Source: Sphingobacterium thalpophilum
GTDB lineage: Bacteria; Bacteroidota; Bacteroidia; Sphingobacteriales; Sphingobacteriaceae
Direction of reading: 5' to 3'
Assembly: GCF_901482695.1 (NCBI RefSeq)
Contig: NZ_LR590484.1
Location: forward strand, 4,154,001-4,218,000
DNA length: 64,000 bases
Numbering within the stretch: the stretch's first letter is position 1; every line of letters starts with the position of its first letter. Positions 18,587 to 27,202 of this stretch are shown piece after piece. The translations under genes and the position numbers were made by a program. The notes under the pieces were generated by a model that was not told the origin of the DNA, ran no database searches, and saw only the letters and a list, made by a program, of their open reading frames with translations.

Positions 18587-20086
18587 ATGAAAACTTCTCG
18601 AGTTAGAAACTACTTAAAGATCGCTCTTGTCCTTACGTTGTGCGGTACGTATACCTCATGTTCCATGGATGAGGACCTATATTCATCCATTACCGTTGAA
18701 ACTTTTTATAAGACAGCTTCTGATGCCGAAAAAGCATTGGTTTCGGTGTATAGTGTGATGGGCGCGTTGTATGGTGGGCCAGCAGCGACGCTTGTACCGG
18801 ACTTTAGCGCCGATCAGGTGTATCCAAGGGCAGTAGTGGGACGAAATTCATTGACTCTTTTTACCTTGGAGCCAACCTATACTGCACAGATAAGCCAAGG
18901 TCGTACAAATGAATCGCCACAGCAGATCTGGATATCCTGTTACAAAGGTATCGAACAGGCCAATTGGTTGTTGGTTAAAGTGCCTGAAATAGCTATGGAT
19001 GAGGTTCGTAAGAAGCAGATCTTGGGCGAGGCCCATTTCCTTCGTGCTTTTTATCATTGGATGCTTGCCAAAAATTTTGGAGAAGTACCGATTAAACTAG
19101 TTCCGAGTACCTCGCAGCAGGAGGCCTATACCGCCAAGAGCGCGATTAAAGAAGTGTACGGTCAAATATATAAAGATTTAGATGCTGCTTATGATGCAGG
19201 CTTGTCATCATATCCTAATGTCGTGGCAGGACGCCCTTCGAAAGAGGCGGTTAATGCCCTTTATGCGAAGGCCGCACTATATAATGAAGATTGGAGCACC
19301 GCCTTAACGAAAGCGGAAGCCGTATTGTCCGCAGGTACCTATTCATTGGTGGCCACTGAAGCAGAACTTTTTAGCTACGCTAAAGAAAACGAGAACCGTA
19401 AGGAGATGATATGGGCTTATGAAGCCGATCCCATTTCACCGGGCAACGGACATCAGCTTGTTGGTTTGTGTGGACCTACAGGGAGCGCTGCACCTCAGTA
19501 TGCAGTTACTTCCTATGGTTCGATGTTTGCTTACATGGATTTTTTTAATTCGTTTGATCCTAAGGACGGAAGACGTCAATTGTTGGATACTAGCTATGTG
19601 AATAAACAGGGGAAAATAGTGCCGCAGGCTAAAATTACACCCATCACAACTGACGCTGTGTTGATCAAAAAATATCAGGATCCCGTTTCCACCGTTGGTA
19701 CGATCTGCAATATTCCTATTCTGCGCTTGGCAGACATCTACCTCATCGCGGCAGAAGCAGAAGCTCGTTTGCGCGGCGCAACAAGCAAAGCTTATGGTTA
19801 TGTGAATGCAATCCGGCACCGTGCAGGATTAGGAGAGCTGCCTGCAGGATTAGCCAAAGATGCCTTCATTGAGGCAGTACTGCAAGAACGGGCCTGGGAG
19901 TTTTTTGCCGAAGGTGACCGCTGGTATGATCTTACCCGGACCGGAAAGTACCTAAAAGTTATCCCTCAAGCGACCAATACTGTATATCCTGTGCGCAATG
20001 TCCAGCCAAAATATAGGTATTTTCCTATACCGCAGGATGAGGTCAATGCAAATAATCTGTTAGTTCAAAATCCTGATTGGGATTAA
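18587..20086 (+). CDS. SusD/RagB-family outer-membrane lipoprotein
   Basis: A 499-residue SusD homologue with lipobox (TYTSC, about residue 25). Helical repeats (IWISCYKGIEQANWLL, GEAHFLRAFYHWMLAKNFGEVPI) and the C-terminal block QERAWEFFAEGDRWYDLTRTG...FPIPQDEVNANN are present. It partners with the SusC 18 bases upstream. A hydrolase-like secreted protein gene starts directly after it, so this unit is a full polysaccharide utilisation locus. Confidence 0.95.
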   Translation: MKTSRVRNYLKIALVLTLCGTYTSCSMDEDLYSSITVETFYKTASDAEKALVSVYSVMGALYGGPAATLVPDFSADQVYPRAVVGRNSLTLFTLEPTYTAQISQGRTNESPQQIWISCYKGIEQANWLLVKVPEIAMDEVRKKQILGEAHFLRAFYHWMLAKNFGEVPIKLVPSTSQQEAYTAKSAIKEVYGQIYKDLDAAYDAGLSSYPNVVAGRPSKEAVNALYAKAALYNEDWSTALTKAEAVLSAGTYSLVATEAELFSYAKENENRKEMIWAYEADPISPGNGHQLVGLCGPTGSAAPQYAVTSYGSMFAYMDFFNSFDPKDGRRQLLDTSYVNKQGKIVPQAKITPITTDAVLIKKYQDPVSTVGTICNIPILRLADIYLIAAEAEARLRGATSKAYGYVNAIRHRAGLGELPAGLAKDAFIEAVLQERAWEFFAEGDRWYDLTRTGKYLKVIPQATNTVYPVRNVQPKYRYFPIPQDEVNANNLLVQNPDWD

Positions 20087-20097
20087 ATCTTATTGTG

Positions 20098-22692
20098 ATG
20101 CAAATGAAAAATATAGCCATAAGCCTAATGGCATGTATAGGATGCTGCCTATCTGCTTCTATACTTCGGGCACAAGCTTTGCGACTGGAAAATGCCAAAC
20201 TCAAACTCCAGTGGCACAATAGTGGTGCTGGATATGTGTTGTCGGAACTACAATTGCGAGATCAACGATATCAGATCACGGTTCCGGATCCAAAAGGTCA
20301 ATATACCATCTTATACAGCGAGGTGAAACCAGACAGCACTCCTCACTTTCCGAATCGGGCATGGTTGGATTTGTTTAGGCCTTATACCTATCATATCAAA
20401 AAGTGGAATGAAGCTTTTTGTCCTGTGCCAATGAACACGGCTGGTGAAGCTGTTGACTTTTATCCCGTCAGAGCCAAACAGCTCAACGACGGGATTCAGT
20501 TTACGCAGGAAACAGACCGATTTGTATTAGACGCTATTTGGAAACTTGACCCGAACTTTCTGGGAGACATAACTGTTGCAATGCATATCCGTGCGAAGAC
20601 AGCCGGATATTTTTCGGTTGCCAGCCCGACGTTGTACAGTGTTCCGGAAGAAGCGTTAAGCTGGGGCATTTTGCCGGGATATTTTCAAGGGAAGGCTCTG
20701 CAGTCTAATCTGGTGCTCTCTTATGCTTATGGACACGGAATTCCGGATAAACCGGTTATCGTACGAGAAAAGGCAGCAAGTACATTAGCTCCCTTGATTC
20801 AAGATAAAACGGGTATAAATTTAAGTGTCATTGCCGATCCCGGTATGTCAAGGGATCCTTGGGCTGCTGATAAGCTGACACAGGCGGAATGGAGATTAGG
20901 ACTATCACTGATGAATCGGGCGGGAAAATTGAGCCCTACACTGTACCGTCCTGTCTTGGGGCAGCTGGATTCTTATTTACAGCCAGGAGAAACCAGAGTA
21001 TTAAAGTTTCGGTATGCTTTGAGTAAGGGAGACTGGTTTGATCAATACAAACATGCGATTTATGATATTTATCAATTTAAGCATTTCCTGAGATTGAAGG
21101 ATACTAAAGAGTCGCTGACGCACCGATTGTATGGCATGCTGGATTACGTACGTGCAGATTCCACCTCACTGTGGCGAAAAGTCTCCTATCGAGGACTAGA
21201 GATCGGCGCGCAATCTTACTTCGGTGGAGTGATCGGTTCAAATAGAGACGCTATGAAAAATTCGGATTATGGGGCCATGTGGATGCTGGCAAAGTTGACA
21301 GGCGACAAGGTCCTAAATCAAGATCGTCTGCCCTACGTGCGAAATTTCAAACTTGTTCAGCAGCAGCAAGCCGAAGGTTTTTTTAAGGGGGCTGCGATTG
21401 GACAGTATTATTTGTCGAATAGTAAGCGGTTTACGGAAGAATGGGGAGATTATGTTGAGCCAATTGCTCTCACATATTATACTATGCTTGATATCGGTAA
21501 CATCCTATTATTCCATGCCAACGATGAGGAACTTCGGGCACGTCTTCGTGCTGGAGCAGATAAATTGCTCGGATGGCAAAAGCCTGACGGTAGCTGGGAA
21601 GTGGCCTATGATAAGAAGCATGAACAGCCTCTATTTATAGATATTAAAGATCTACGTCCGACATTCTATGGGTTATTGGTGGCTTACCGCATTTTGGGCG
21701 ATAATAAGTATTTGGATGCTGCCAAAAGAGGCGCCAACTGGTTATTACAGCAAGCTGTCAATAATGGATTTTTCCTGGGAGTATGTGGAGACGCACGTTT
21801 CGTGCCGGATTTTGCTACTGCACAGACCGCACAGGCTTTTTTAGACTTTTTTGATATTACGAAAGATGATAAATATTTAGAAGCTGCAAAGGCAACCGCG
21901 CGCATTTATACAGCCTCTGTTTTTACTCATCCGATTGCGAGCAAAGTCCAAAAGTCAGTAAAAGGTATAAAACGCGAAGATTGGGAAATCAGCCAGACAG
22001 GATTAAGTTTTGAACACGGGGGCTTAATGGGATCGGTCAATAATGACGGTCCAATTTTATTGGCAAGCCATGCGGGGATGTTTGTACGTATGTTTGGACT
22101 CACCCAAGATTCTATTTTTTTGGATATGGCGCGAGCGGCAGCATGGGGACGTGATGCATTTGTGGACAAAGGCACTCACGTAGCTTCCTATTATTGGTGG
22201 GCGATGAATCAGGGAGCTGGTCCGTATCCGCATCATGCTTGGTGGCAGATCGGCTGGATTACGGACTATTTACAAGCAGAAGCGAGTGTTCGAAGTAATA
22301 ATTTGATTCAGTTTCCCCGAGGGTTTGTAACTCCCAAAGTAGGTCCACATCAGCCCTATGGCTTTAAACCCGGAGAAGTTTTCCGAATTCCTGCAGATAT
22401 GCTGCTTCCTGAAAAGGGATTACAGGTTGAAAACGAACGTGTAGATTATATTTCAGCCTTGAGTACCGATAAAAAACATTTCTTTTTGATTCTGTTGAAT
22501 AACAGTGTAGACGCACAGGATGCCAGTGTACAGTTTGATTTCGGTAGGTTGTTAAATGATGCTTTTCGACCGATGAGGGCATGTGTATTGGATGAAAAAG
22601 GGGAGAAGGTTACTGGTTTTCAGTTGTCTAATGAGCGGCAGAAAGTGTTTGTTCCGCCAGGGGGATTACGTGTCTTACAGGTTAGCCAATAA
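20098..22692 (+). CDS. Secreted protein with predicted (alpha/alpha) toroid fold, possible glycoside hydrolase or lyase
   Basis: About 864 residues from ATG 20098, just after the SusD stop; the longer frame from 20077 overlaps SusD and only extends the signal peptide. A signal peptide ends near ILRAQA. The first 330 residues look beta-rich. From about residue 350 there are repeated helix-pair units with W/G/D-rich turns (LLGWQKPDGSWEVAYD, YLDAAKRGANWLLQQ, YLEAAKATARIYT, HHAWWQIGWITDYL), the pattern of six-hairpin glycosidases and toroid polysaccharide lyases. A beta domain closes the protein. I cannot assign a CAZy family. Position in the locus supports polysaccharide depolymerisation in the periplasm or at the surface. 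Confidence 0.72.
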   Translation: MQMKNIAISLMACIGCCLSASILRAQALRLENAKLKLQWHNSGAGYVLSELQLRDQRYQITVPDPKGQYTILYSEVKPDSTPHFPNRAWLDLFRPYTYHIKKWNEAFCPVPMNTAGEAVDFYPVRAKQLNDGIQFTQETDRFVLDAIWKLDPNFLGDITVAMHIRAKTAGYFSVASPTLYSVPEEALSWGILPGYFQGKALQSNLVLSYAYGHGIPDKPVIVREKAASTLAPLIQDKTGINLSVIADPGMSRDPWAADKLTQAEWRLGLSLMNRAGKLSPTLYRPVLGQLDSYLQPGETRVLKFRYALSKGDWFDQYKHAIYDIYQFKHFLRLKDTKESLTHRLYGMLDYVRADSTSLWRKVSYRGLEIGAQSYFGGVIGSNRDAMKNSDYGAMWMLAKLTGDKVLNQDRLPYVRNFKLVQQQQAEGFFKGAAIGQYYLSNSKRFTEEWGDYVEPIALTYYTMLDIGNILLFHANDEELRARLRAGADKLLGWQKPDGSWEVAYDKKHEQPLFIDIKDLRPTFYGLLVAYRILGDNKYLDAAKRGANWLLQQAVNNGFFLGVCGDARFVPDFATAQTAQAFLDFFDITKDDKYLEAAKATARIYTASVFTHPIASKVQKSVKGIKREDWEISQTGLSFEHGGLMGSVNNDGPILLASHAGMFVRMFGLTQDSIFLDMARAAAWGRDAFVDKGTHVASYYWWAMNQGAGPYPHHAWWQIGWITDYLQAEASVRSNNLIQFPRGFVTPKVGPHQPYGFKPGEVFRIPADMLLPEKGLQVENERVDYISALSTDKKHFFLILLNNSVDAQDASVQFDFGRLLNDAFRPMRACVLDEKGEKVTGFQLSNERQKVFVPPGGLRVLQVSQ

Positions 22693-22754
22693 AGACCGAT
22701 GGATACCACAAAATACTTATTAAGAAGTCATTGTTTACCCTTTAATCGTAGAGG

Positions 22755-25058
22755 ATGAAATCATTTTTTTTATTTATATTGTTGATCATGGTTTTCTGCT
22801 GTCCGGATGCGGTCGTGGCACAGATGATAAATCTGGCAGCAAGAAAGCCCATCGCAGCGGAACCCCATATCGCTGATAATAATCCTTCTCATCTGGTCGA
22901 TGGACGCGATGAAACCTTGTTCTATGCCTATCCTAGTGCACCACTAAATAGGATAACTGTCGATCTCCAGGGTGAATACCAGGTTGATCGTGTCCTGCTA
23001 CGCGGATTTAGAGGAAATGATACGATGCAGGTGATAACTGTGGACAAGAAGGGAGGGCAAACTGTTGTGTTCAAAGGAACATTACCTGGTAAAAAACTCA
23101 TCAGTTTCCAACCAGTTTCCGCACATAAACTGATTCTTGAATATGTCCCCAAAAATAAGACGTTGATGGGGGAGCTTGAAGTCTACGCCTACGAGCGGGA
23201 GCCGGTTATGGTAAACCAGAGTGGTTATAATACGAACGCCATTAAACGCTTTACTGCGCCTAAATCTACAGAAGGTACCATCTTTTGGGTAGTAAAGGCC
23301 GGACAGGAACAACCCCTTTATCAAGGAACGATCCAAGGACAGGTTGGTGATTTTACGGCATTCAACCCATCAGGAACTTCGGAATATCAGATTGTTGTGA
23401 ATGGCCCGGTTGTCGGGAAATCTCATCCTTTTTTCATTGCCCCTTATGTGATGGAGCGAGTATCCTACAGGCCAGCCCTGCAATTTATGATTGATGACCG
23501 CTGCTGGTATGGAAATGCGATAGCCTATTCACCTACACAGGATTGTGCGGACTGTCCTTCACTTGGCGTAGCCTGGCGCGACAGTCATCAGTTTTCTTTT
23601 GAGCTTCAAGCTTTGATTAATCTTTATTTTTCGAATCCGGACGCATTTACTGTCGAAAGGATGCCTGTCGAAGGACATTACAAAGGGCTACGGCAAGACT
23701 TGCCGGCAAATACACCTGAAGTGGTACGGCTCATCTATTATGCAGTGGATATTTATCTTCGGGGTAAAGTAAACCATACTCTTTTAAAAGAACAGCTGGC
23801 CTACTTTTTATATGCATATCCCATGCTTCGCGACTATATTCCTAAGCAGGTCTATCTTGAGGCACGTGATTATTTATTTGGAATCTGGGGGGATAGTGTC
23901 AACAGCCGCTGGCGCTGGCACGATATTGAACATGACGCCAACCTGTTTCAGACCTATACGATTATAGGTACAGGTAAAGGACAATTTCCGCCGGGACATT
24001 CTATTGCACCTAATCTAATGATGTACGAAGTGGCCAAAAGGGAGGGCCGGCGAGATGCTGAAAAATATTGGAATGCAGCATTTAAACAGGCGGAGTGGAT
24101 CATCGGGCATATCGACTGGAAAGACCCTGCAGTCACCAAGGGGCAACGCATGAACGAATATGTTACTCTGCAGAACCTCGGTTATTTCTTAAAGCAATAT
24201 CCTGACAAATGTCCTAAAGGCCTAGCTAATAAAATAGTCGACTGGGCGCGGACAATAGTGCCTCGCGGGCATAACCTATGGGATTTTAGAATGTATAATG
24301 ATAATAAATGGGTTATTCCGGATATCAAACCGGCATCTGATCCCGCCTTCAATCCACAAGGGAGCTTTAACGAGCCGGGCAATATTGCGGGTTTTCCTGT
24401 ACCGGCACTGATCGCCAAGGATGTCGTGAACGATCCGAACTTGCAACATCAGCTGGAAATATTGGCCGTAGGGCAGATTGACAATGTATTTGGCAGAAAT
24501 CCGGCGGGAAGGCATTATAGTTATGATGCTCTGACGGATTTCGTCGGAGCAGATGTGCCTTGGTTTCAGGAACTTGAAGGCGGTGCTGGTATGCTGCAGA
24601 CGGTACGTGGTGTACTTGACGGTTCGCCCAAGGAAGACATGTATCCATATCATCCTTACGGGGGTGATCCGGGGCATACCGAAGGATGGGTAACATTTAA
24701 TACTGCCTGGATTGAAGGAATAGCTTATCGAAATTATGATCTCACGAAAGTACAGCTATTTGACGGTGAATTCAAAGAATCGTTAAGTCAGGTCTCCGGA
24801 TCTCAACAGGTAGGTTTACGTCTGACCGCTCCGTTAAACCTAGATCCGTCTGTTCGGGAAAATGCGAAACTCATCGTGATGAAGAATGGTGACGAACCGC
24901 TGGGCACTGTTGAGCTGAAGGAAGACGGCGTCGATGGTTTATGTTTTGAAAGTGTCATTTCCATGAATCGATTTCCAAATCTCAAGAAAGGGGATGTAGT
25001 CACCTTTGCCTATGGTATGGGGTGGTTTACCCGACTGGTTAAGATAAAAGTTGAATAA
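22755..25058 (+). CDS. Secreted GH9-like (cellulase-type) toroid protein with N-terminal discoidin-like domain
   Basis: A 767-residue protein with signal peptide (to about residue 23). Residues about 25-140 resemble a discoidin/F5-8C carbohydrate-binding domain (NPSHLVDGRDETLFYAY). Residues about 150-235 look like the Ig-like domain found before GH9 catalytic domains (VNQSGYNTNAIKRF, FNPSGTSEYQIVV). The remainder is helical with WRWHDIEHDANLFQTY, consistent with an (alpha/alpha)6 barrel, followed by a beta tail. The usual GH9 catalytic motifs are not obvious, so I call it GH9-like rather than an endoglucanase. Its stop codon directly abuts the ATG of the esterase gene, indicating translational coupling. 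Confidence 0.65.
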   Translation: MKSFFLFILLIMVFCCPDAVVAQMINLAARKPIAAEPHIADNNPSHLVDGRDETLFYAYPSAPLNRITVDLQGEYQVDRVLLRGFRGNDTMQVITVDKKGGQTVVFKGTLPGKKLISFQPVSAHKLILEYVPKNKTLMGELEVYAYEREPVMVNQSGYNTNAIKRFTAPKSTEGTIFWVVKAGQEQPLYQGTIQGQVGDFTAFNPSGTSEYQIVVNGPVVGKSHPFFIAPYVMERVSYRPALQFMIDDRCWYGNAIAYSPTQDCADCPSLGVAWRDSHQFSFELQALINLYFSNPDAFTVERMPVEGHYKGLRQDLPANTPEVVRLIYYAVDIYLRGKVNHTLLKEQLAYFLYAYPMLRDYIPKQVYLEARDYLFGIWGDSVNSRWRWHDIEHDANLFQTYTIIGTGKGQFPPGHSIAPNLMMYEVAKREGRRDAEKYWNAAFKQAEWIIGHIDWKDPAVTKGQRMNEYVTLQNLGYFLKQYPDKCPKGLANKIVDWARTIVPRGHNLWDFRMYNDNKWVIPDIKPASDPAFNPQGSFNEPGNIAGFPVPALIAKDVVNDPNLQHQLEILAVGQIDNVFGRNPAGRHYSYDALTDFVGADVPWFQELEGGAGMLQTVRGVLDGSPKEDMYPYHPYGGDPGHTEGWVTFNTAWIEGIAYRNYDLTKVQLFDGEFKESLSQVSGSQQVGLRLTAPLNLDPSVRENAKLIVMKNGDEPLGTVELKEDGVDGLCFESVISMNRFPNLKKGDVVTFAYGMGWFTRLVKIKVE

Positions 25059-27170
25059 ATGAAAACAGTGATTGTATTTTTTATCGGACTGCTGGGCATA
25101 TTGTTTATCGCTCGGGCAAAAGCAGACAGGCGGTTGATACTTGTCGCTGGACAAAGTAATTGCGTTGGTAAAGGAGATGCCTCGCTGTCTTCTGTCGGCA
25201 TGCCCGGCACAGCCTGGGAATATCTGTTTGCCGGAGATAGCCTGGTTCCCTTGCTTGACCCAGTAGGTAAAGAAGAACTAAATTTCCAGCAAGCGGCATC
25301 CGGCAGTGCATGGCCAGCTTTTGTGGAGACTTTTAACCGGCTTACTGGGGATACAGTCATTATAGTGGCAGCTGCTAGAGGTGGGAGTTCCAACCATGTA
25401 AAGGCAGAGCTTCATGGGATGGGGACATGGTCTCCAACTGGACAGCTGCTTTTATTTGATGCTGCAGTGACAAAGGTGAAGGCTGCCATGAAAAAAACAG
25501 GACTGTCACTTAGTGCCATTGTCTGGATACAAGGCGAACGGGATGCCAATGCGATAAATAGCGGACAGCTAAGCGCCATGGAATATCGGGACAGTCTTAA
25601 GAAACTTATTCAGCGGTTTCGATCGGAGCTGGGCGGACATACTCCTTTCTTTATTGTAAAAACAGGTTACTATCGTCATCATCCGCAAAAGGGTTTTGAT
25701 CAGGTAAGAGCTGCGCAGACTCATGTAGCTCAGCATATAGAACAAGTTTATATTGCGTTTGAACATGCCATCACATTCTTTGAGCGGGGCTGGATGACGG
25801 ATGATATCCATTATAATCAGCGGGGATTAAATGCAGTGGGCGAGGCTGTCGCGACCCAAGTGGTCGAGAAGATTGGTATTCCTTTTAAGAAACGCAGCTT
25901 ACAGACTTTTCGTCTAAATGGTATCGCAGAATCGGAGCTACGGAAAGGAATGCCTCATTTCGCAACATGCTTCCAAACGTGTGATACAGTCCGTATAGCA
26001 TACATTGGGGGGAGTATTACCCAACTCGCTGAGCGATATAGACGACAGACTACAGATTATATCCGTCAGCGCTATCCAAAAACAACAGTGGTGGAGGTTG
26101 CTGCGGGTATCCCGGGCACCGATGCCGACCTTGGCGCCTGTCGGGTCGCAGAGCAGGTGCTGGTCCATCATCCTGATCTTGTATTTATTGAATTTGCTGT
26201 TAATGGCGGATTTCCACAAGGCGTAGAAGGAATTATCAGACAAGTAAGAAAGACAGACAATCGTACAGATATCTGTTTGCTTTATGCAGCAACAGCAGAT
26301 CAGCTACAAGATTATCTCCATGGAAAGGTGCCGGAACACATTCTACAACTAGAAAAGCTAGCCGATCATTATGGTATCCCTTCCGTACATATGGCACTTT
26401 ATCCAACCTGGGTACTCATGCACAGTAAATTGACAGGTAAGGGAAGTCAGGCAGACATCAGAGCGGGAAATATTTTGTTTACGGAAGACGGTGTACATCC
26501 CCTGGAGCAAGGTGGCAATCTCTACGCCGCAGCTATGGGTAGGTTATTCGAAAAGGCGCTCGTGCAGGCCAATGGTTCAGTAGGTCAAGACATCGGTGCA
26601 GGATCAGCAGAAAAAGATGTACCTGAGGCATTATTTCCAGATAATTGGGAAGGCGCTCGATGGAGTGATGCAATAGCGGCTATTCAATTTTCGCAGGACT
26701 GGCAGTCCGTTTCGATGAAAGATAGTTTACAACAATTTGCTTTGTGGTTTCCCGCGGTGATGGCTGCTGAAAACCCGGGTGCTTGGGGGACTGTCCGGTT
26801 CGAAGGAGATGCAATAGGTTTCTTCGATATCGGTGGCCCCGAAGTTGGACAGCTGAAGTTCAAATTGGACGGTAAAGAGATTTCTATCACTCTGAATGGT
26901 GGTGTAAGGTATCGTATTGACGAAAATGGACAACTGGGCCTCAATCGGTTCAATCAGTATTGCAATAATCGTTACCGTGGTCAATTTTTTATATTGCAAG
27001 TCCCTCGGGGAGAGCATGAGCTGACATTCAGTATTGATTCGGAGCTACCCGATAAGGCTGCGATACTGGGGCGCAATCAGCAGGAAGATATTGCATTGCA
27101 TCCCCGAAAATATGCGCGGAGCAAAATTTACATAGCCAAAGTCCTGGTCAAAGGACAGATTCTACGATAA
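25059..27170 (+). CDS. Secreted carbohydrate esterase with two SGNH domains (SASA-type plus GDSL-type)
   Basis: A 703-residue protein with signal peptide (to about residue 22). Domain 1 (about 25-270) is of the sialate O-acetylesterase/CE6 kind: LVAGQSN holds nucleophile Ser33, WIQGERDA is the central block and DDIHYNQRG the Asp-His block. Domain 2 (about 305-500) is a second SGNH hydrolase: YIGGSIT, GIPGTDAD, FIEFAVNGG and EDGVHPLEQGG give Ser, Gly, Asn and Asp/His positions. A beta-sandwich-like tail follows. Both triads look complete, so it may remove acetyl or other acyl groups from two positions of the glycan. It is coupled to the preceding gene. Confidence 0.82.
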   Translation: MKTVIVFFIGLLGILFIARAKADRRLILVAGQSNCVGKGDASLSSVGMPGTAWEYLFAGDSLVPLLDPVGKEELNFQQAASGSAWPAFVETFNRLTGDTVIIVAAARGGSSNHVKAELHGMGTWSPTGQLLLFDAAVTKVKAAMKKTGLSLSAIVWIQGERDANAINSGQLSAMEYRDSLKKLIQRFRSELGGHTPFFIVKTGYYRHHPQKGFDQVRAAQTHVAQHIEQVYIAFEHAITFFERGWMTDDIHYNQRGLNAVGEAVATQVVEKIGIPFKKRSLQTFRLNGIAESELRKGMPHFATCFQTCDTVRIAYIGGSITQLAERYRRQTTDYIRQRYPKTTVVEVAAGIPGTDADLGACRVAEQVLVHHPDLVFIEFAVNGGFPQGVEGIIRQVRKTDNRTDICLLYAATADQLQDYLHGKVPEHILQLEKLADHYGIPSVHMALYPTWVLMHSKLTGKGSQADIRAGNILFTEDGVHPLEQGGNLYAAAMGRLFEKALVQANGSVGQDIGAGSAEKDVPEALFPDNWEGARWSDAIAAIQFSQDWQSVSMKDSLQQFALWFPAVMAAENPGAWGTVRFEGDAIGFFDIGGPEVGQLKFKLDGKEISITLNGGVRYRIDENGQLGLNRFNQYCNNRYRGQFFILQVPRGEHELTFSIDSELPDKAAILGRNQQEDIALHPRKYARSKIYIAKVLVKGQILR

Positions 27171-27202
27171 CGAAAATTTTTAGATACATATATTAATAGA
27201 CA

